NCBI GenBank assembly: GCA_000787465.1
Contig: JSYX01000044.1
Location: forward strand, 39,984 to 103,983
Length of the DNA: 64,000 nt
Direction: 5' to 3'
Source: Thermomucor indicae-seudaticae
Taxonomy: Eukaryota; Mucoromycota; Mucoromycetes; Mucorales; Lichtheimiaceae
Shown here: piece after piece, positions 12,703 to 24,833 of the stretch
How positions within the stretch are numbered: the first letter of the stretch is position 1
Layout of the letters: every line of letters starts with the position of its first letter
Program-made: the position numbers and the translations under genes
The notes under the pieces: generated by a model
Database searches by the model: none
What the model saw: only the letters and a program-made list of their open reading frames with translations
What the model was told of the DNA's origin: nothing

Positions 12703-15700
12703 ATGGCCAAGGAAGGAAGAAGACCAAACGAGATGCCTGGGACTTCCACATTCCGTGCAGCCAATCTCCGTCGTAACAATTCGCGTAAGTCACGACAATC
12801 GCGTAACTTGAGACAAACAGGATTCCGGATTGATTTCAGCGATCTATTGACACCAACCAATCACCTTGATCAAGTGCGCCTGCCTCTGCATCCGTCGCCC
12901 CATGTCGCCATTGGATTTAACCTCCCGAATTTACCGTTCAACTATATCCCGCCTACTGCTTCTACCGGCACCATCACCACTACCGCTACCCTTCTTTCGC
13001 ACCCTCCCGTCGGAACTCCCTATTTTTATCCACTAGACCACCATGCAGCTGCAACCGCTGACTTTGACGAATATATAGGGTGTCCAGTGGAACCGGGACC
13101 GGAACCAACCTCAGCAGATAACCCGATCGTCATTAGCAGTGATGAAGAAACTGAAAATATAACTGCCCCACCTGTGATAGCACGGGACAAGTCACCTGTG
13201 GTTCCTGGAAAAACGATCGACAACCCTATCAACCTTGACGACGATGATGAAGAAGTACAAGAAGCAGTACAGGAAGAAAACCGAGCCCAAAATATTCTAC
13301 AGGCGACTGAGAATTATAGTAACAATAATAATAATCATTATAACCACCATGGAGAAGACATCAAGATGAGGTCAGCGTCCCCACCGGGCGCAACAAAGGC
13401 AGTACCGCTTGCTTTTCCACCACATACTGATTCCTATAAGGCCGCTGAGACCTTGGTATCGGTGCAGCCAGTACCTGTGCCGCTCGCGCCTGTGCTAACA
13501 ACGCCTATTCAGCCAGCGTCTTTGCAGACAGTAACTGTGGGCCCAGCACTTAAGCCAGCATGTAAGCCATCGCCTGTGCAGCCAGTATCCGCAAGGCCAG
13601 CACCTAAGCCGTCGCGTATACAGCCAGCATCTTCGAAGCCAGCATCTCCGAAACCAGCACGTAAGCCAGCACATAGGCCGTCGCCTGTGCAACCGTCGCC
13701 TGCAGAGCCAGTACCTGTGGGGTTAGCACTTAAGCCATCACCTGAACCGTCGCCTGCACAGCCAGTATCTGTAGGGCCAGCATTTAAGCCAGCACCTAAA
13801 CCGTCGCCTGTACAGTCAGTATCTGTGAAGGCAGTATCTGTAGGGCCAGCATTTAAGCAAGCATCTGAGCCATCGCCTGTACAGCCAGTATCTGTGAAGC
13901 CAGAACTTAATCCAGCACCTGTGCAGCCAGGGCCTGTGAAGGCAGCACCTGCGCAGCCAGCATCTGTAGAGTCAGTACCTGTAGCACAGACTATAATGAC
14001 GGAAAAAGAAAAGGAAAGGGAGGAAAAAGAGTCATCAGATATGCAAATTGATTCGGAGGACAAAGAGAAGGAACCTATTGATACACACATGAGATTAGAG
14101 CATGAACGTACGCCGGAATATTTGCCGTCTGGTGGCGTTGAGGAAAAAGAAGAAGAAATTGTCCAGGAGGACGGGATGGAGGATAACGAAACGAAAATGG
14201 ATTATATACCCGATAATGCGTCCGAAACATCCGTGTCGTCGTCAGAACTTATCTTTGGAGCCGCGCCCGTTAGTCCGGTAGCGGACTCGTTTGTGGTGTC
14301 CTCGCTGATCGAGCCTAATGAAATGGATCGCGCTCCGGATTGGAGGTATCTCACCAACCTTTCATCGGACGATCGTAATAACCAACAGGTAAGAAAATAC
14401 AACGTTGGAAATCCGATACCATGGTTACTTAATCTATGCTACGTTTGTTCAGGGTATGGACATCGATGATCTACGACATCTTACCAACCTGTCATTAGAG
14501 GATCAACAGGTAAAACATTACAAACCCGGTACCATGGTTACTTAACTTATGCCATGTTTGTTTGCAGTCTGCTGAGCGTATGGAAATCGATCATCCACGG
14601 TCTGCTTCTCCGGTCAAGACCAAGATACCCAAAGATCAAAACCTTATTGAGCTCGTATCTCAAATTGATCTCTATATCGAATCTGTCAAGGCCCCGTTAG
14701 AAGCAGTCAAGGCTGCGGAAGGCAATAAAGACAAGAATGGAAGAAGTATCGACGAGCAGTCCATTCAGCCGCAATTGGGTGGTCTACGAAGGAAGACGAG
14801 AAGCAGTTCGAAGCGCAAGACCATGGAAGCAGCAGCAACAGCGGCGACGGCTGGCAAGGAGTCCGGAATCATATACCGACCGTATATACCAAGCCGCTTG
14901 TGGCGACAAGCTACATGGGAAGACTGGGCCCAATTTGAGGTGGGCGACTGGCTTCACTGGCCATTCGAAGAATGGGAAGTCAAAGTTATTCAGAAGACTG
15001 TGGATCGCTACGACATCAAAGCCAAGAAGAGGAAAGCGGATGGTATCGCGATATTTGGCGAAACCATGTGGGAAGTTATTGCGAATCTTTTGCCTGGACG
15101 CCGACCGATCGATTGCAGCAGATATTGGAACGATCGGAAAATGGGAATTGTTGAACCCTATGCACGACCTGTGATTATTGCACAAGATCAACGTAAGTTA
15201 CTTATATTTCGGAGCAAGTTGCTTCGAACAAAAAGTATCAGGCAAGACTGACCTGCGATATATGTGTATCTATACAGAGACGCCACGAAGGGAGAGTCTT
15301 TATGACTTCGTATCCCAGGCACGATATTTCGGAAAACGTCGTATGACGGCGTCAATTTCGGCTGTCTGGCGCCACTTTAAGCGTGAAAGAACTTTTGGCG
15401 ACGGAAGTGCAGATACTTTGGCTCTCCAGATTATAACAGGCGGGCGAGAGAAGGGGTAAATAATAATAATCTCTGATAGAGGGCGGCCGTCACTGAGAAA
15501 AATTCTAATCTTTCTCCAGACTTAAAATTGTTGCAGGCTCGGCTTGCAATGACCAGCCAGAGTACAATATGCCTGGTAACTTGCGGCTATGGAATGCTGA
15601 CACGGATTCCATTTTTCAAATGCGTGGGCACAAAACGTCGCTCAGTCTTCCGGACGGTACAGAGCAAGGTAACTTAAGCCTCAAAGAAGAATTGGACTTA

Positions 15701-17074
15701 TCATAACGAGTAATGTATAGATATATGGAGCACGGTGACAGACGTCAAGTTATCCAATGATCAGCGATTCATCTTTTCGTCCTCTCATGATAAAACGGCT
15801 AGAGTCTGGTCAGCTAAAAATGGCAGGATGCTTTCCACACTATGTAATAAGCCTAAGCAGATGCTCATGGGCCCATTCATCTTTTGAAATCTAACTTAAA
15901 AGGTTGCAGGTTACCATGAGAAAGCTGTACACCAAATAGCCGTCCGTCCGGGTGAAACTGAACATATAATCGCCACGGGATCGTCCGATGGGACAGCTGT
16001 CATATGGCAACTAAAGTCCACAGGAAACGTAGGAACTGGCATCGTGTGTGAAGTAGACGCTGAAAAGTATCGATCACCCAGTGTCGACTGCCTCGCGTTT
16101 GGTCACGGTCGTTCACATAACACTTTGTTCACTGGCATCGTCAATGAGCAGCTTGAGCAACCGGGATTGGTAAAAAATGAAAAAATAATACTGGCATGTG
16201 GACAGCATGATTGATACTGTAATTCCCATAGATCCAATGCTTTGATATTGAAACTGCAAAAGTCCTAATGTCGTTCACGTCCATGAAAGGAGGAGTGTGT
16301 GACCTTGACATATCAACAACTGGTGAGCTTTAAGGGCTATAAATTATACAGGGACGTAAAGTCCTCATCATTCGCTTTAGGTCAATATGTGATATCTGGC
16401 AACCACAGCCCACTTGATGACCACAGTGGAGATGGCTTTATTCATATTCACGACGTTCGGACCCCAAGTGCTGTTATCAAAGCATACACCGGGCATGAAG
16501 ACGTTAACGTTGTGAGAATGAGGTTTGTGAAACCGCAACGAAACACACTTGGATTGCTTGCTCATTGTAAGCTATATATAAATGTAGCCCGTGCGAAATA
16601 TACGTCGCGTGTGGAAATCCCTTCAATGAAACTGCCGTGGTAGACATTCGAAATCCAAAAGCACCCCTGTTTCGACTACACCACAAGCGTAAGTTTTCTA
16701 TTTCGCTCTTAATAATTTTCCAGTAAACATTTAACACGAGCATGAAACCCACAGGAAATTTGGCTGATCATCTTGTGCCTATCAATTCTGACATGGGCAT
16801 TTCAGGCATTTACTGGATGTCTAACAGGAGGACCCTTATCACGAGCGGCGGAGATTGCTCGGTACTCTTTGATCAATGAGGGTTGCAATGGGGTTATTAA
16901 CGGCTGGACTTCATATAGGTCAAACTATGGGATGTATGGGGTAGTGGTGAATTACTGCACTCTTACCCAACGTCAGGTAATGTTACGAGTCTAGCAGTGG
17001 ACGAAGACAACATGATCCTCTGCGCAGGAGTGTCGGGAGCACAAGGAATTGTACACGTTTGGACACCATCATAA
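12703..17074 (+). CDS. SANT/Myb-like plus WD40-repeat protein with proline-rich N-terminus
   Basis: Multi-exon gene. ATG 12703 is the first in a frame open through to 14388. The N-terminal ~560 residues are disordered: a serine/threonine and acidic part, then a proline-rich array (about 13440-13990) built on units like KPSPVQPVSVGPAFKPA, then an acidic EKE-rich segment. A small exon (14453-14509) repeats the end of the previous exon. A SANT/Myb-like domain follows (about 14935-15150; WPFEEWEVKVI, MWEVIANLLPGR, YWNDRK). The C-terminal half, spread over several exons (15349-17074), has WD40 blades: YNMPGNLRLWNADT, SSSHDKTARVWSA, ATGSSDGTAVIWQL, GDGFIHIHDVRTP, and a last blade ending GIVHVWTPS before the stop. 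Nuclear chromatin protein is the likely role. A WD40 protein of this general layout occurs in heterochromatin complexes (Raf1/DIM-9 type), but that identity is only a guess. Confidence 0.75.
14332..14567 (+). repeat. Tandem duplication of a small exon with its intron
   Basis: The exon end encoding RYLTNLSSDDRNNQQ plus intron 14389-14452 is followed by exon 14453-14509 (RHLTNLSLEDQQ) plus intron 14510-14567. The introns share the block ACCATGGTTACTTAA and then TATGC.A.GTTTGTT near the acceptor. All boundaries are phase 0, so the extra exon keeps the frame. Confidence 0.85.
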
Positions 17075-17330
17075 GATTTTACGACCTGTTTTATTATTTT
17101 TTTCCTTTCGACCTTTGTAAATATACCTTTGTACTGTTTTTCCTCATTAGCTATTAATTGATACTGCAAAAAGCCATTTTATGGAGCAGCCACTTTGGAT
17201 GACCGGCGAGAAGTGCGATATTTTTCAATCTTTTGTTGACCTTGCCTTCTCAATTCATACCCGCCTTGTTCCCAAGCACTAACGTGGAAGAATTTACCCA
17301 TGCTCTCCTATCATTATCGATGCCACACGG

Positions 17331-20146
17331 TTAACTCATGATCTAAAAAGGAAAAAGAAGTATATTACCTTCCAAGAACCACGACGCTCATCAAATTTGC
17401 CAGAAATATATTCTTGTATACTAGCTCGCTTTTCTGAACTCCTCCGTGAAGTCGTATTACCGACGGCACCGATTCCTACACCACCCACGGCACCATCGAG
17501 TGTGTTGGGCTCCCGGGATGGTCGATGATTATTGTTGCTGCTGGTGACAGCAGGTTGCTGCTGCTGCTGCTGCTGCTGCTGAGTCTGCTGCTGAGTGGCT
17601 CCGGCTCCGGCGCTGGAAACGCCCACTGCCGAAGCAGAACGGGCTGCACCTTGGCTGCCATGTGAAGGGCGTTTGGCGTGTTGATCAGTCTGCCGGATCT
17701 CTGGCTGCTGTGGCGCCGCCGTTGTTGTTGGTGGTCGCTGCTCTTCTCTAGGATGCCGCTCTGTCGGGTGGACCTCTTGAGTAATAGGGGCTTGCTGGCT
17801 GCTTTGTTGTTGTTGGCTAGTCGTCATTCCAGGCTGTCGCTGCTGTTGCTTGTTACGGTTCTCGATAGCGTCTGCAGTGTAAATGCCAAGGCCGCCACCT
17901 GCAATACCACCAGCCACGCCGGCTCCAGTGTCCAACCCAGAAGAGGGCGCTTGCTGCTGCCATTGACCTTGATTCGACGGCAATGCCTGGTCGACACCTG
18001 GTTCCAATCGCACGCCTGCTGCGGCTGGTTGTGCCCCAGCTACTGCCCTTTTCTCAGCAATGGCAGACGCGGGCATGGTGTCACCTTTCAGAGCTTGTTG
18101 ACGCAACTGTTCATTTTGAGCTGAGGGCTCCTTGGGAGCTGTCGAAGTGTAGGGGGCTTGTTCGCGGCCACCACCCACAGTAGTAGCGTGTGCTGCTGCT
18201 GGGCCACCCGTTGATGCATCGCCTGTGTGCGTCTGTCGACGTAATTGCTCATTACCGGAAGAGGGTTCCCTTGCAGCTAGTACTGCTTTCGGCTGTTCTT
18301 CGTTGAAACCTAGAGCCTGTGCCCGTCCGCCCGTTGATACATCGCCTGTCTGGATCTGTCGTCGCAATCGCTCATTAGCCGATGAGGGTCCCCGAGCAGC
18401 AGCTGCTGTAGAGATTCCTCGTTGTTCAGTAGCACGGTCACCTGTAGTAGTAGGATACTCGTCCAGTTCGCTTCCTTGAGATTGTTTGCGCCATTGGTCA
18501 TAAGAAGACGAAGGTTCCCTCGCAGCGACAGTTGGGAGTTCTTGGCCACTGGCTGTATTCTTAGGACGGCTACTTGTAGGGTACTCGTCGAGTTCACTAC
18601 CTTGAGATTGCTTGCGGAATTGTTCATTAGCAGATGAGGGTTCCTTTGCAGCAGTAGCAGTAGCCTGTGTGGCACCGGCAGCACCCGGCTGTTGTTCCTG
18701 GGGCGAAGGCGGATTAGCTGCAGCAAAGTATCCTTGGTCAAAGCTAGGTTGTGCCTGTGGTGCAGGACTTTCGATAGTATGGTCCTTGCCAAGCTGGTCT
18801 TCATCCGAGACATCACTGCGTCGCGGGGGTACTTGGTCATAGCTTCCAGGCATCTGAGGCAGTCTACGACCGGCGTCGGCTTGTGTGGGACTTTCGATAG
18901 AGTGGTCTTTGCCAAGCTGATCTTCATCAGAGACATGTCTGCGCCGCTGGGGTTGGAGTGCTGGCTCGAGTTGATCATCAAACAGCGGTTGCTTGTTGGC
19001 TGGCTCATCCATATCTCTTTGGGGCTGTGTTTGCTCTTCTGGCTCGGTTTCTGGCAACTCATATTCTTCATCGCTAATGTTTCCTCGTAAATAGTCCATG
19101 CACCTTGATACAATCCCGGTGGCTCCGCCTATGCCAGTTGCTGTCGCAGCCGCTGCCGCAGCTGCTGTTCGCTCATCACGCTTTTCGGTTTCCTCCGTGG
19201 TGGGTGTACTGCCGCGTGCTGCTGGACCCACTTCAGCATCAGGACCCACACCAGACCCGGCGCGTCGTTCCGGGTGAACATCCTTGTTTGCTATCGTCTT
19301 ATCCGGACCGCACGAAAGCCGCTGATCCTTTTCAAACTCTGGTGTCTTGTGCGGGAAGGATTCGACACCGACACCGGCAGCAAGGCCATTAAGACAGACG
19401 TTGTTTGTCAACTCGGCTGTCACATTGCGAAAATCATGGTCATATCCTGTGATAACCGGCGCATTGCCCGGAGCATCAGGGTCAAAGCAACCTGCGGGCG
19501 GCAATTCAGGCATCGGATGAGCTACGTTGTTGTTATTGGGTGCGGTGTCTTCTCTGGTAGCCAATGATTCACCCAAAGCAACAGCAGACGCCGCCGGCCG
19601 CGGCTGACGTTTGGTAGGAGGATATTGTGCCGTGAAAGCGTCACGATTCCGTGCGATTCGACCAGCAGGCGTTTCTTCGTATTTTAACTGGTCCCAGTTG
19701 GGCTGGTCATCATGTATTATTCGACGTGGCTGTGGCAGATCCTCTGGTCCGTGCGTATACTGTGACTTCTGGCCCAGGAAATGTTCGTTCCCTCTGAGGG
19801 GTTCTTCCAGGGTACTGCCACCACGGCCGCCATCACCGCCTACTACTGCACGTTGTGGTTGGGCAACTTCGGCAGGTTCATGTTCCATTGATGACTGCTG
19901 TTGCGTTTGTTGTCCACCATATGCATGTCCAAGATATCCAAGGTCGTCTTCTGCCGTTGGATCGGACGGAGGTTCACGACGTGAAGGAGGACTGCGAGCC
20001 CAAATTCCCGTTGTTATTAAACATTATTGCCTGATGGTTCCAGAAGCGTCACTACTATGTACTTGCCTGTAGTAAACAATGTCATCGTCCCAAGGGTCAT
20101 AGGACCCTGGTAAACCATTGCTTGCTTGACCAAAAGGTCGATCCAT
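17331..20146 (-). CDS. Large disordered repeat protein, function unknown
   Basis: Three exons. Exon 1 runs 20146-20067 (start MDRPFGQASNGLPGSYDPW), followed by an intron with a GC donor (20066-19992). The long exon is 19991-17369. A short last exon 17342-17331 adds IMS and the stop after a 26-bp intron that is very short and should be checked. The protein (about 900 residues) is rich in Q, P, E, S, A and G. It carries five diverged ~40-residue repeats around EPSSANEQLRRQ, two copies of VSDEDQLGKDHSIESP, a glycine/alanine helix-like patch (ATATGIGGATG), a second glycine patch near GGIAGGGLG, and a polyglutamine run (17555-17593). The C-terminus has a basic RRSSEKRASIQEYISGKFDERRGSW block. No signal peptide or catalytic motif is visible. 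I do not recognise a family. Confidence 0.72.
17555..17593 (-). repeat. CAG/CTG trinucleotide run (polyglutamine)
   Basis: Nearly uninterrupted CTG on the plus strand codes for a glutamine tract in the disordered protein on the minus strand. Such runs vary in length between strains. Confidence 0.9.
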
Positions 20147-22690
20147 AGCGTAACAAAAGGAGTAACGTAAAATGAAAGACGAAAAAACAAACGTTTGTCC
20201 GCTGGACAGCATCAAGAGGAAAATTTTAGAGGGTCTAACTATAGACAAGGGTATATCGTCATTAATGCAGCGGGTAAACCTGATGAAACTGAAACTATCC
20301 AGAACTGATAAATTGAAATCAGCTGTCATTCGTTCAGTTTCTGGCGTACGCTATACTGTTTATTGATTGAACATATGCGCTATCTTGCACCAATTGTAAA
20401 GCCAGATTTGCGCTAGGAAACAATAGAAAATGGCGGGAAGCGAGTACAGCATTTCTACAAGATTTTTGCGTAAATGTATATGACGATTTGCACTGCAGGA
20501 CACAAAATATTGCGTGTTGTACGAATCAGATTTGCGTATTCAGAGACATGGAATTTGCGTGCATCATTTAGCATCCACTGCAAGTAAGTAAAAAGCAAAG
20601 AGAAGACTTACTCTGTATGCATCACCCGTTTTTGCTACGGGGCATCTTTGGCAGAGCAAAGGAAAGTAACGCGATGCAAAAACAATCCCTTTACAAAATG
20701 TGCTCAATCTTGAGTAACTTCCTCATGTATTGAGGCGCAAAGAAGACCTTACCTTGGCATGAGAAATGCTCAACCAAGCAATCCAAATGAAGAAGAATGG
20801 GGATGTTCCGGGTGATGGATGCTATAATGTCTTTTGGTGACTGCAAGGCATGCCACATCCCCCATACTCGTCCCAAATCCTTCAATAGAAACAAACGAGG
20901 GCTAGCTTTTTATATGAAAATGATGGCTATACGTCACTGTGATCAGTTAGTCTGATTGAAACCAAAGAATGGTTCCAAATTGTCGCAGCTGTGTGTAATA
21001 TTAGTTGCGCGCAATTATTTTTTCTTTCATTCGGTTCAAATGTGATTTGCACTGGCGTAAATCCTGTTTTATGCTCGGCGCAACCGAATTTTATGCTTTA
21101 CACAAACGAGACCTTTTGAGCAACGCAAACATCAAAAACCAGTAAATCGGTTTATGATAATTGACTTTCCGCTGAAACTTGGTTTATAGTTGCCGCAAAA
21201 TATAGCTCGAGCAGCACATATGTCCAATTGTCGTCAGATACTTGCGCTTTGTTCAACTTTGCAAAAGCATGTTCCTCACCTCCGCAGGGTAGAATATCCT
21301 GCAATTCACCAGGAAGCCAGCCAGCGCACCTGCCGATCGTGGTTTAATACGCGCAATATGGCACAGCTAGACATATGGTGCGAGTCCGCGTAAACCGTAC
21401 TTATATACACCCTCCCTTTGTCACAAGCCGTCCATATCCCCTGAAACCAAAGGTTCAACCCGATAAATTCGTTCATATTTCCCGAGAGCTCACTGAATCG
21501 CCCTACAGAGGAAATATGGTTCATGCAAGGTGCTTAGATTTGAAGCGGCGATTTAAACGCCTGTTTTTGTTGGATCGCTGCGAAGCCGTTTTGTCACCTG
21601 TGGAGGCGGTAAAAGCCATGGTCTCGGATTTACACAAGACAGAGGACTTGAAGTGATAGAATAATGGACACGAAGCTTGGAAAGAGAAGGTCTCGCGGAG
21701 GCGAGTGGAAGGAAGCAAGGCGGGAGAGCATACGGCAAAGAGGTCATGTTGGCTATGGAGCATCAGATATGAGAATGTGCATTTTATCGGATGACGACGT
21801 ACAGCTTACCGGATATGTTTACGAGAAACAGAGCCGACGTGCAAAAAAGTTGACCGATATCGTCTTTTTATATCAAGTGTGAAGCAATGACGATTGACAT
21901 TTGATGGCATGACTTTTATGGTTTCTTATCATATTTACAAGAGGTACTTGAATCCCATCATTGCTGCCAACATAGTTTACCAGAAAGTCAAATGAAAAAT
22001 AGGCATCAGCGCCAAAGGTTTCTTCGCCAGCAGTGCTACAGGACTTGTTTGTATTTCATATTGGTGGACATGCGAAAGTTTTTGGTGACCCTGTCAAAGT
22101 CTCGGATGTTTTTGCACAACCTAAATTGGTCCAAAGCTCCATCCTGTTTACTAGGCTATAGTATATGAGGACGCCAGAGTGGTTATGCTATTGCATGGGA
22201 TGTGCAAGCCAGCAAATGGGATAGAGCTTTGAACCAATTTGGGTTGTGCACGAACACCAATTTGAGTGTGCGAAAACACCAAATGACTTTGACAGAATCA
22301 TCAGAAAACTCTTAGTTTTCCCACTAAATTTGAAGTAGAAATTCCGTGCAAAAGGAACTTTGTCCACACGGACCAACCAACGAGCTGGAAAATTTTCACA
22401 TGCTATTATCCGCGGGCCGTCTTCCCCCGCACTGGACAAAGCTAATGGTCTTGGTCAACGTTATAGGAATGATACCCCTTCCAACATAATGGGAATATTT
22501 GCTAGATGAATGAATACTCGCTCAATACCCAGTGGTTTTTGTCATAGTCCTGCGAATAAAAAGAGGGAATTTAGGGTTTGGAAATTAAGCAAAAGATGAC
22601 AAATGCAAAAAGCAGGAAGAGCGGACCTGCTTTTACTGACGTTGAACTTCCTTCTTTTCTCCCCCACTCTTTGGTAACATAGAATCGGCA
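20147..22690. other. Gene-poor interval with TTTGCG-type motifs
   Basis: No convincing gene. Between about 20395 and 20570 the motif ATTTGCG (or ATTTGCAC, TTTTTGCG) occurs repeatedly. Between about 21040 and 21200 the sequence has complementary forms (GCGCAAC, ACGCAAAC, GCCGCAAAA). This suggests one diverged transposon-like element with subterminal repeats, roughly 20400-21200. Two adjacent plus-strand frames at 21375-21656 (93 codons) and 21664-21882 (72 codons) are rich in R and K and could be relics, but they lack known motifs. Confidence 0.35.
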
Positions 22691-24743
22691 ATGTCGTTCC
22701 AAAACATGGTCGGAGGCGGCGCCGATTGCTCCGGTGGCGCCAACCCAATGTCACAAATGTTGAAACAGTTTAGCCAGGATCGGTCACTGCAGAGAGTAAG
22801 ACAGACTTCTCCATACAGTGTTACAGAATATACGGCTAAACACTTTCTATGTAATAAAGGACCGCTTTAGTGGTCCTGCACCAGGATCGGCTGGACCTTC
22901 AACGGTAATGTCCAAGTAAGCGGGACGATAGGGAAGAAGTTCTGACAACAAGACATAGATTCGGACGGCACGGCTTCGGCCACAGGACGACAGTAGTTTG
23001 GTCAATGAGTTTTTTGGACAGGAACAAAGACCTGGACCGCCTCCTGCTGCGGCAGCAATGGCAGACAACCGGAGCTTTGAGTTTTCCGAGCTTGGGCGTG
23101 AGTTAGAAGCAGTACGGGGCGGCTGGGCATCCGAATTTCATCGGCAGGAAGGACCCAGGTTATGGGAAATATCGCCGGAAGAAGAAGCGGTCATGGAAAA
23201 GGCGTTCCGTGAGAGCAGCAGCAGGGTAGCGGCTGGTCCGGCCCATGGTGAGTATAGGTTATGTTTTTCTCATATCATATGATGGACGGGCTCATATATA
23301 TATCAGTTTGGCGAGAGGAATTCATGAACCATCATCCTGAACTGGAACACATGAACGCACAGCAACGAGCAGAATTCGAGCAGGCATTCCAGCGGCACTT
23401 TGATTGGGCTGGCGAGTTTGCAATGCAACAAGATAACAGTAAAGGAAAAGGCAAACAGTTGGAGAACAATAATGCGAACTGGGAAGAGCAATTTGCAGCA
23501 TTCGACAGTAAACCGACAGAGACGGACGAGGAGATTGCGAAGAAAGTCGAAGAAGCAGCCGCAGCACAGGATCCCAACATGTTTGATCAGTTCGAGCATA
23601 TCTGGCAGGATATTCGTGACCAAATGGCCAACGAGGACCCCGATGGTTGGGAGGAAGAATTCGGCAATTTTAATACTACGGATAGTCCAATCTATAAGCC
23701 TGACCTGGGCGAATATACCTTTGAGATTGACAATCCATACCTGGACCATCCTGACCCGTTAGCAGAAGCGACCCGGCTCCTGGACGAAGGTAGCAGCAGT
23801 CTAAGTGAGACGGCTCTCGCCTTCGAGGCTGCTGTTCAGCGAGACCCAACAAACTCGGAAGCATGGATGCATTTGGGAAACGTACAAGCACAAAATGAAA
23901 AGGAAGAAGCTGCTATCCGCGCACTGGAAAAAGCGGTTGAACTGGACCCGCAAAATTACGCGGCCATGATGTCCCTCGCCGTCAGTTATATCAACGAATC
24001 ATATGATCATGCCGCCTATGCAACGTTGGAACGCTGGATGGCTGCCAAATATCCAGACATTGTCGGTAGTCCAAATCCTTTACCAGCGCCAGCAACGCCG
24101 TTTGAACTACACGACAGGGTCACCAACTTGTTCCTAACTGCAGCTCGACAAGCGCCAGATGGTCAACAAATGGATCCGGATGTGCAAATCGGTCTGGGCG
24201 TCTTGTTTTATGGTAGCGGCGATTTGGACAAGGCTGTAGATTGCTTTGTGGCTGCGCTCAAAGGTCGACCAGAGGTAATCAATGTTTCTTTTGATCGTCG
24301 GTTGCAGGGATGATAACTCTATTGCAAAAGGACTATTTGTTATGGAATCGCTTAGGCGCGACATTAGCCAACAGCGGTCGGTCAGAAGAAGCGATCGATG
24401 CTTACCACAAGGCACTGGAGATTCGGCCGTCGTTTGTTCGCGGGCGGTATAATCTCGGCGTTAGCTGCATAAATATCGGATGCTACAAGGAAGCCGCGGA
24501 GCATCTGTTGACGGGTCTTTCTATGCACAAGCGTAATAATGATGCCGAAGAAGGCGTGAATGTTTCCAACAATTTATGGGAAATGCTTCGGAAAACTTTC
24601 ATAATGATGGTATGACTGTACATGTGAGTCAAATGCCTGTAATAGTCGAACTCATGGCTTATGATCAGGGACGAGAAGATTTGGCGAACAAAGCCAAGCC
24701 AGGCTATGACATCAACAATTTTCGAAACGAGTTTGAATTCTAG
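22691..24743 (+). CDS. PEX5: PEX5, peroxisomal targeting signal 1 receptor
   Basis: Cycling receptor that binds the C-terminal PTS1 of matrix proteins and docks at the peroxisomal PEX13/PEX14 complex. Six exons: 22691-22796, about 22861-22914, 22997-23247, 23307-24274, 24331-24609 and 24669-24743. The N-terminus MSFQNMVGGGADCSGGANP has the conserved cysteine (residue 13) used for ubiquitin-dependent recycling, followed by the typical QDRSLQRDRF block. Five WxxxF/Y PEX14-binding motifs are visible: WASEF, WREEF, WAGEF, WEEQF and WEEEF. The C-terminal half is a TPR array (for example NSEAWMHLGNVQAQNEKEEA and LLWNRLGATLANSGRSEEA), ending in the family-typical NLWEMLRKTFIMM and NNFRNEFEF. The gene appears complete. 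It converges on GEMIN2 with a 90-bp gap. Confidence 0.95.
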
Positions 24744-24833
24744 TTTTTGTACAGCATACATGCAAAGAACGTATTGTTTGCCCCATCATGGATGGGATGT
24801 TGTAAAAGTGGATTATTTACATGGAGTGATCTT

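Noticed and set aside
13495..14090. Minus-strand frames opposite the proline-rich repeats
   Set aside because: Shadows of the repeat array (C/W/R- or G/T/D-rich), with no splice or start context.
17678..19567. Long plus-strand frames opposite the disordered protein
   Set aside because: Shadows of the CAG/GAA-rich minus-strand coding exon; leucine-rich and motif-free.
21375..21882. Two adjacent plus-strand frames of 93 and 72 codons
   Set aside because: Basic composition but no family motif; could be relics, not supported as genes.
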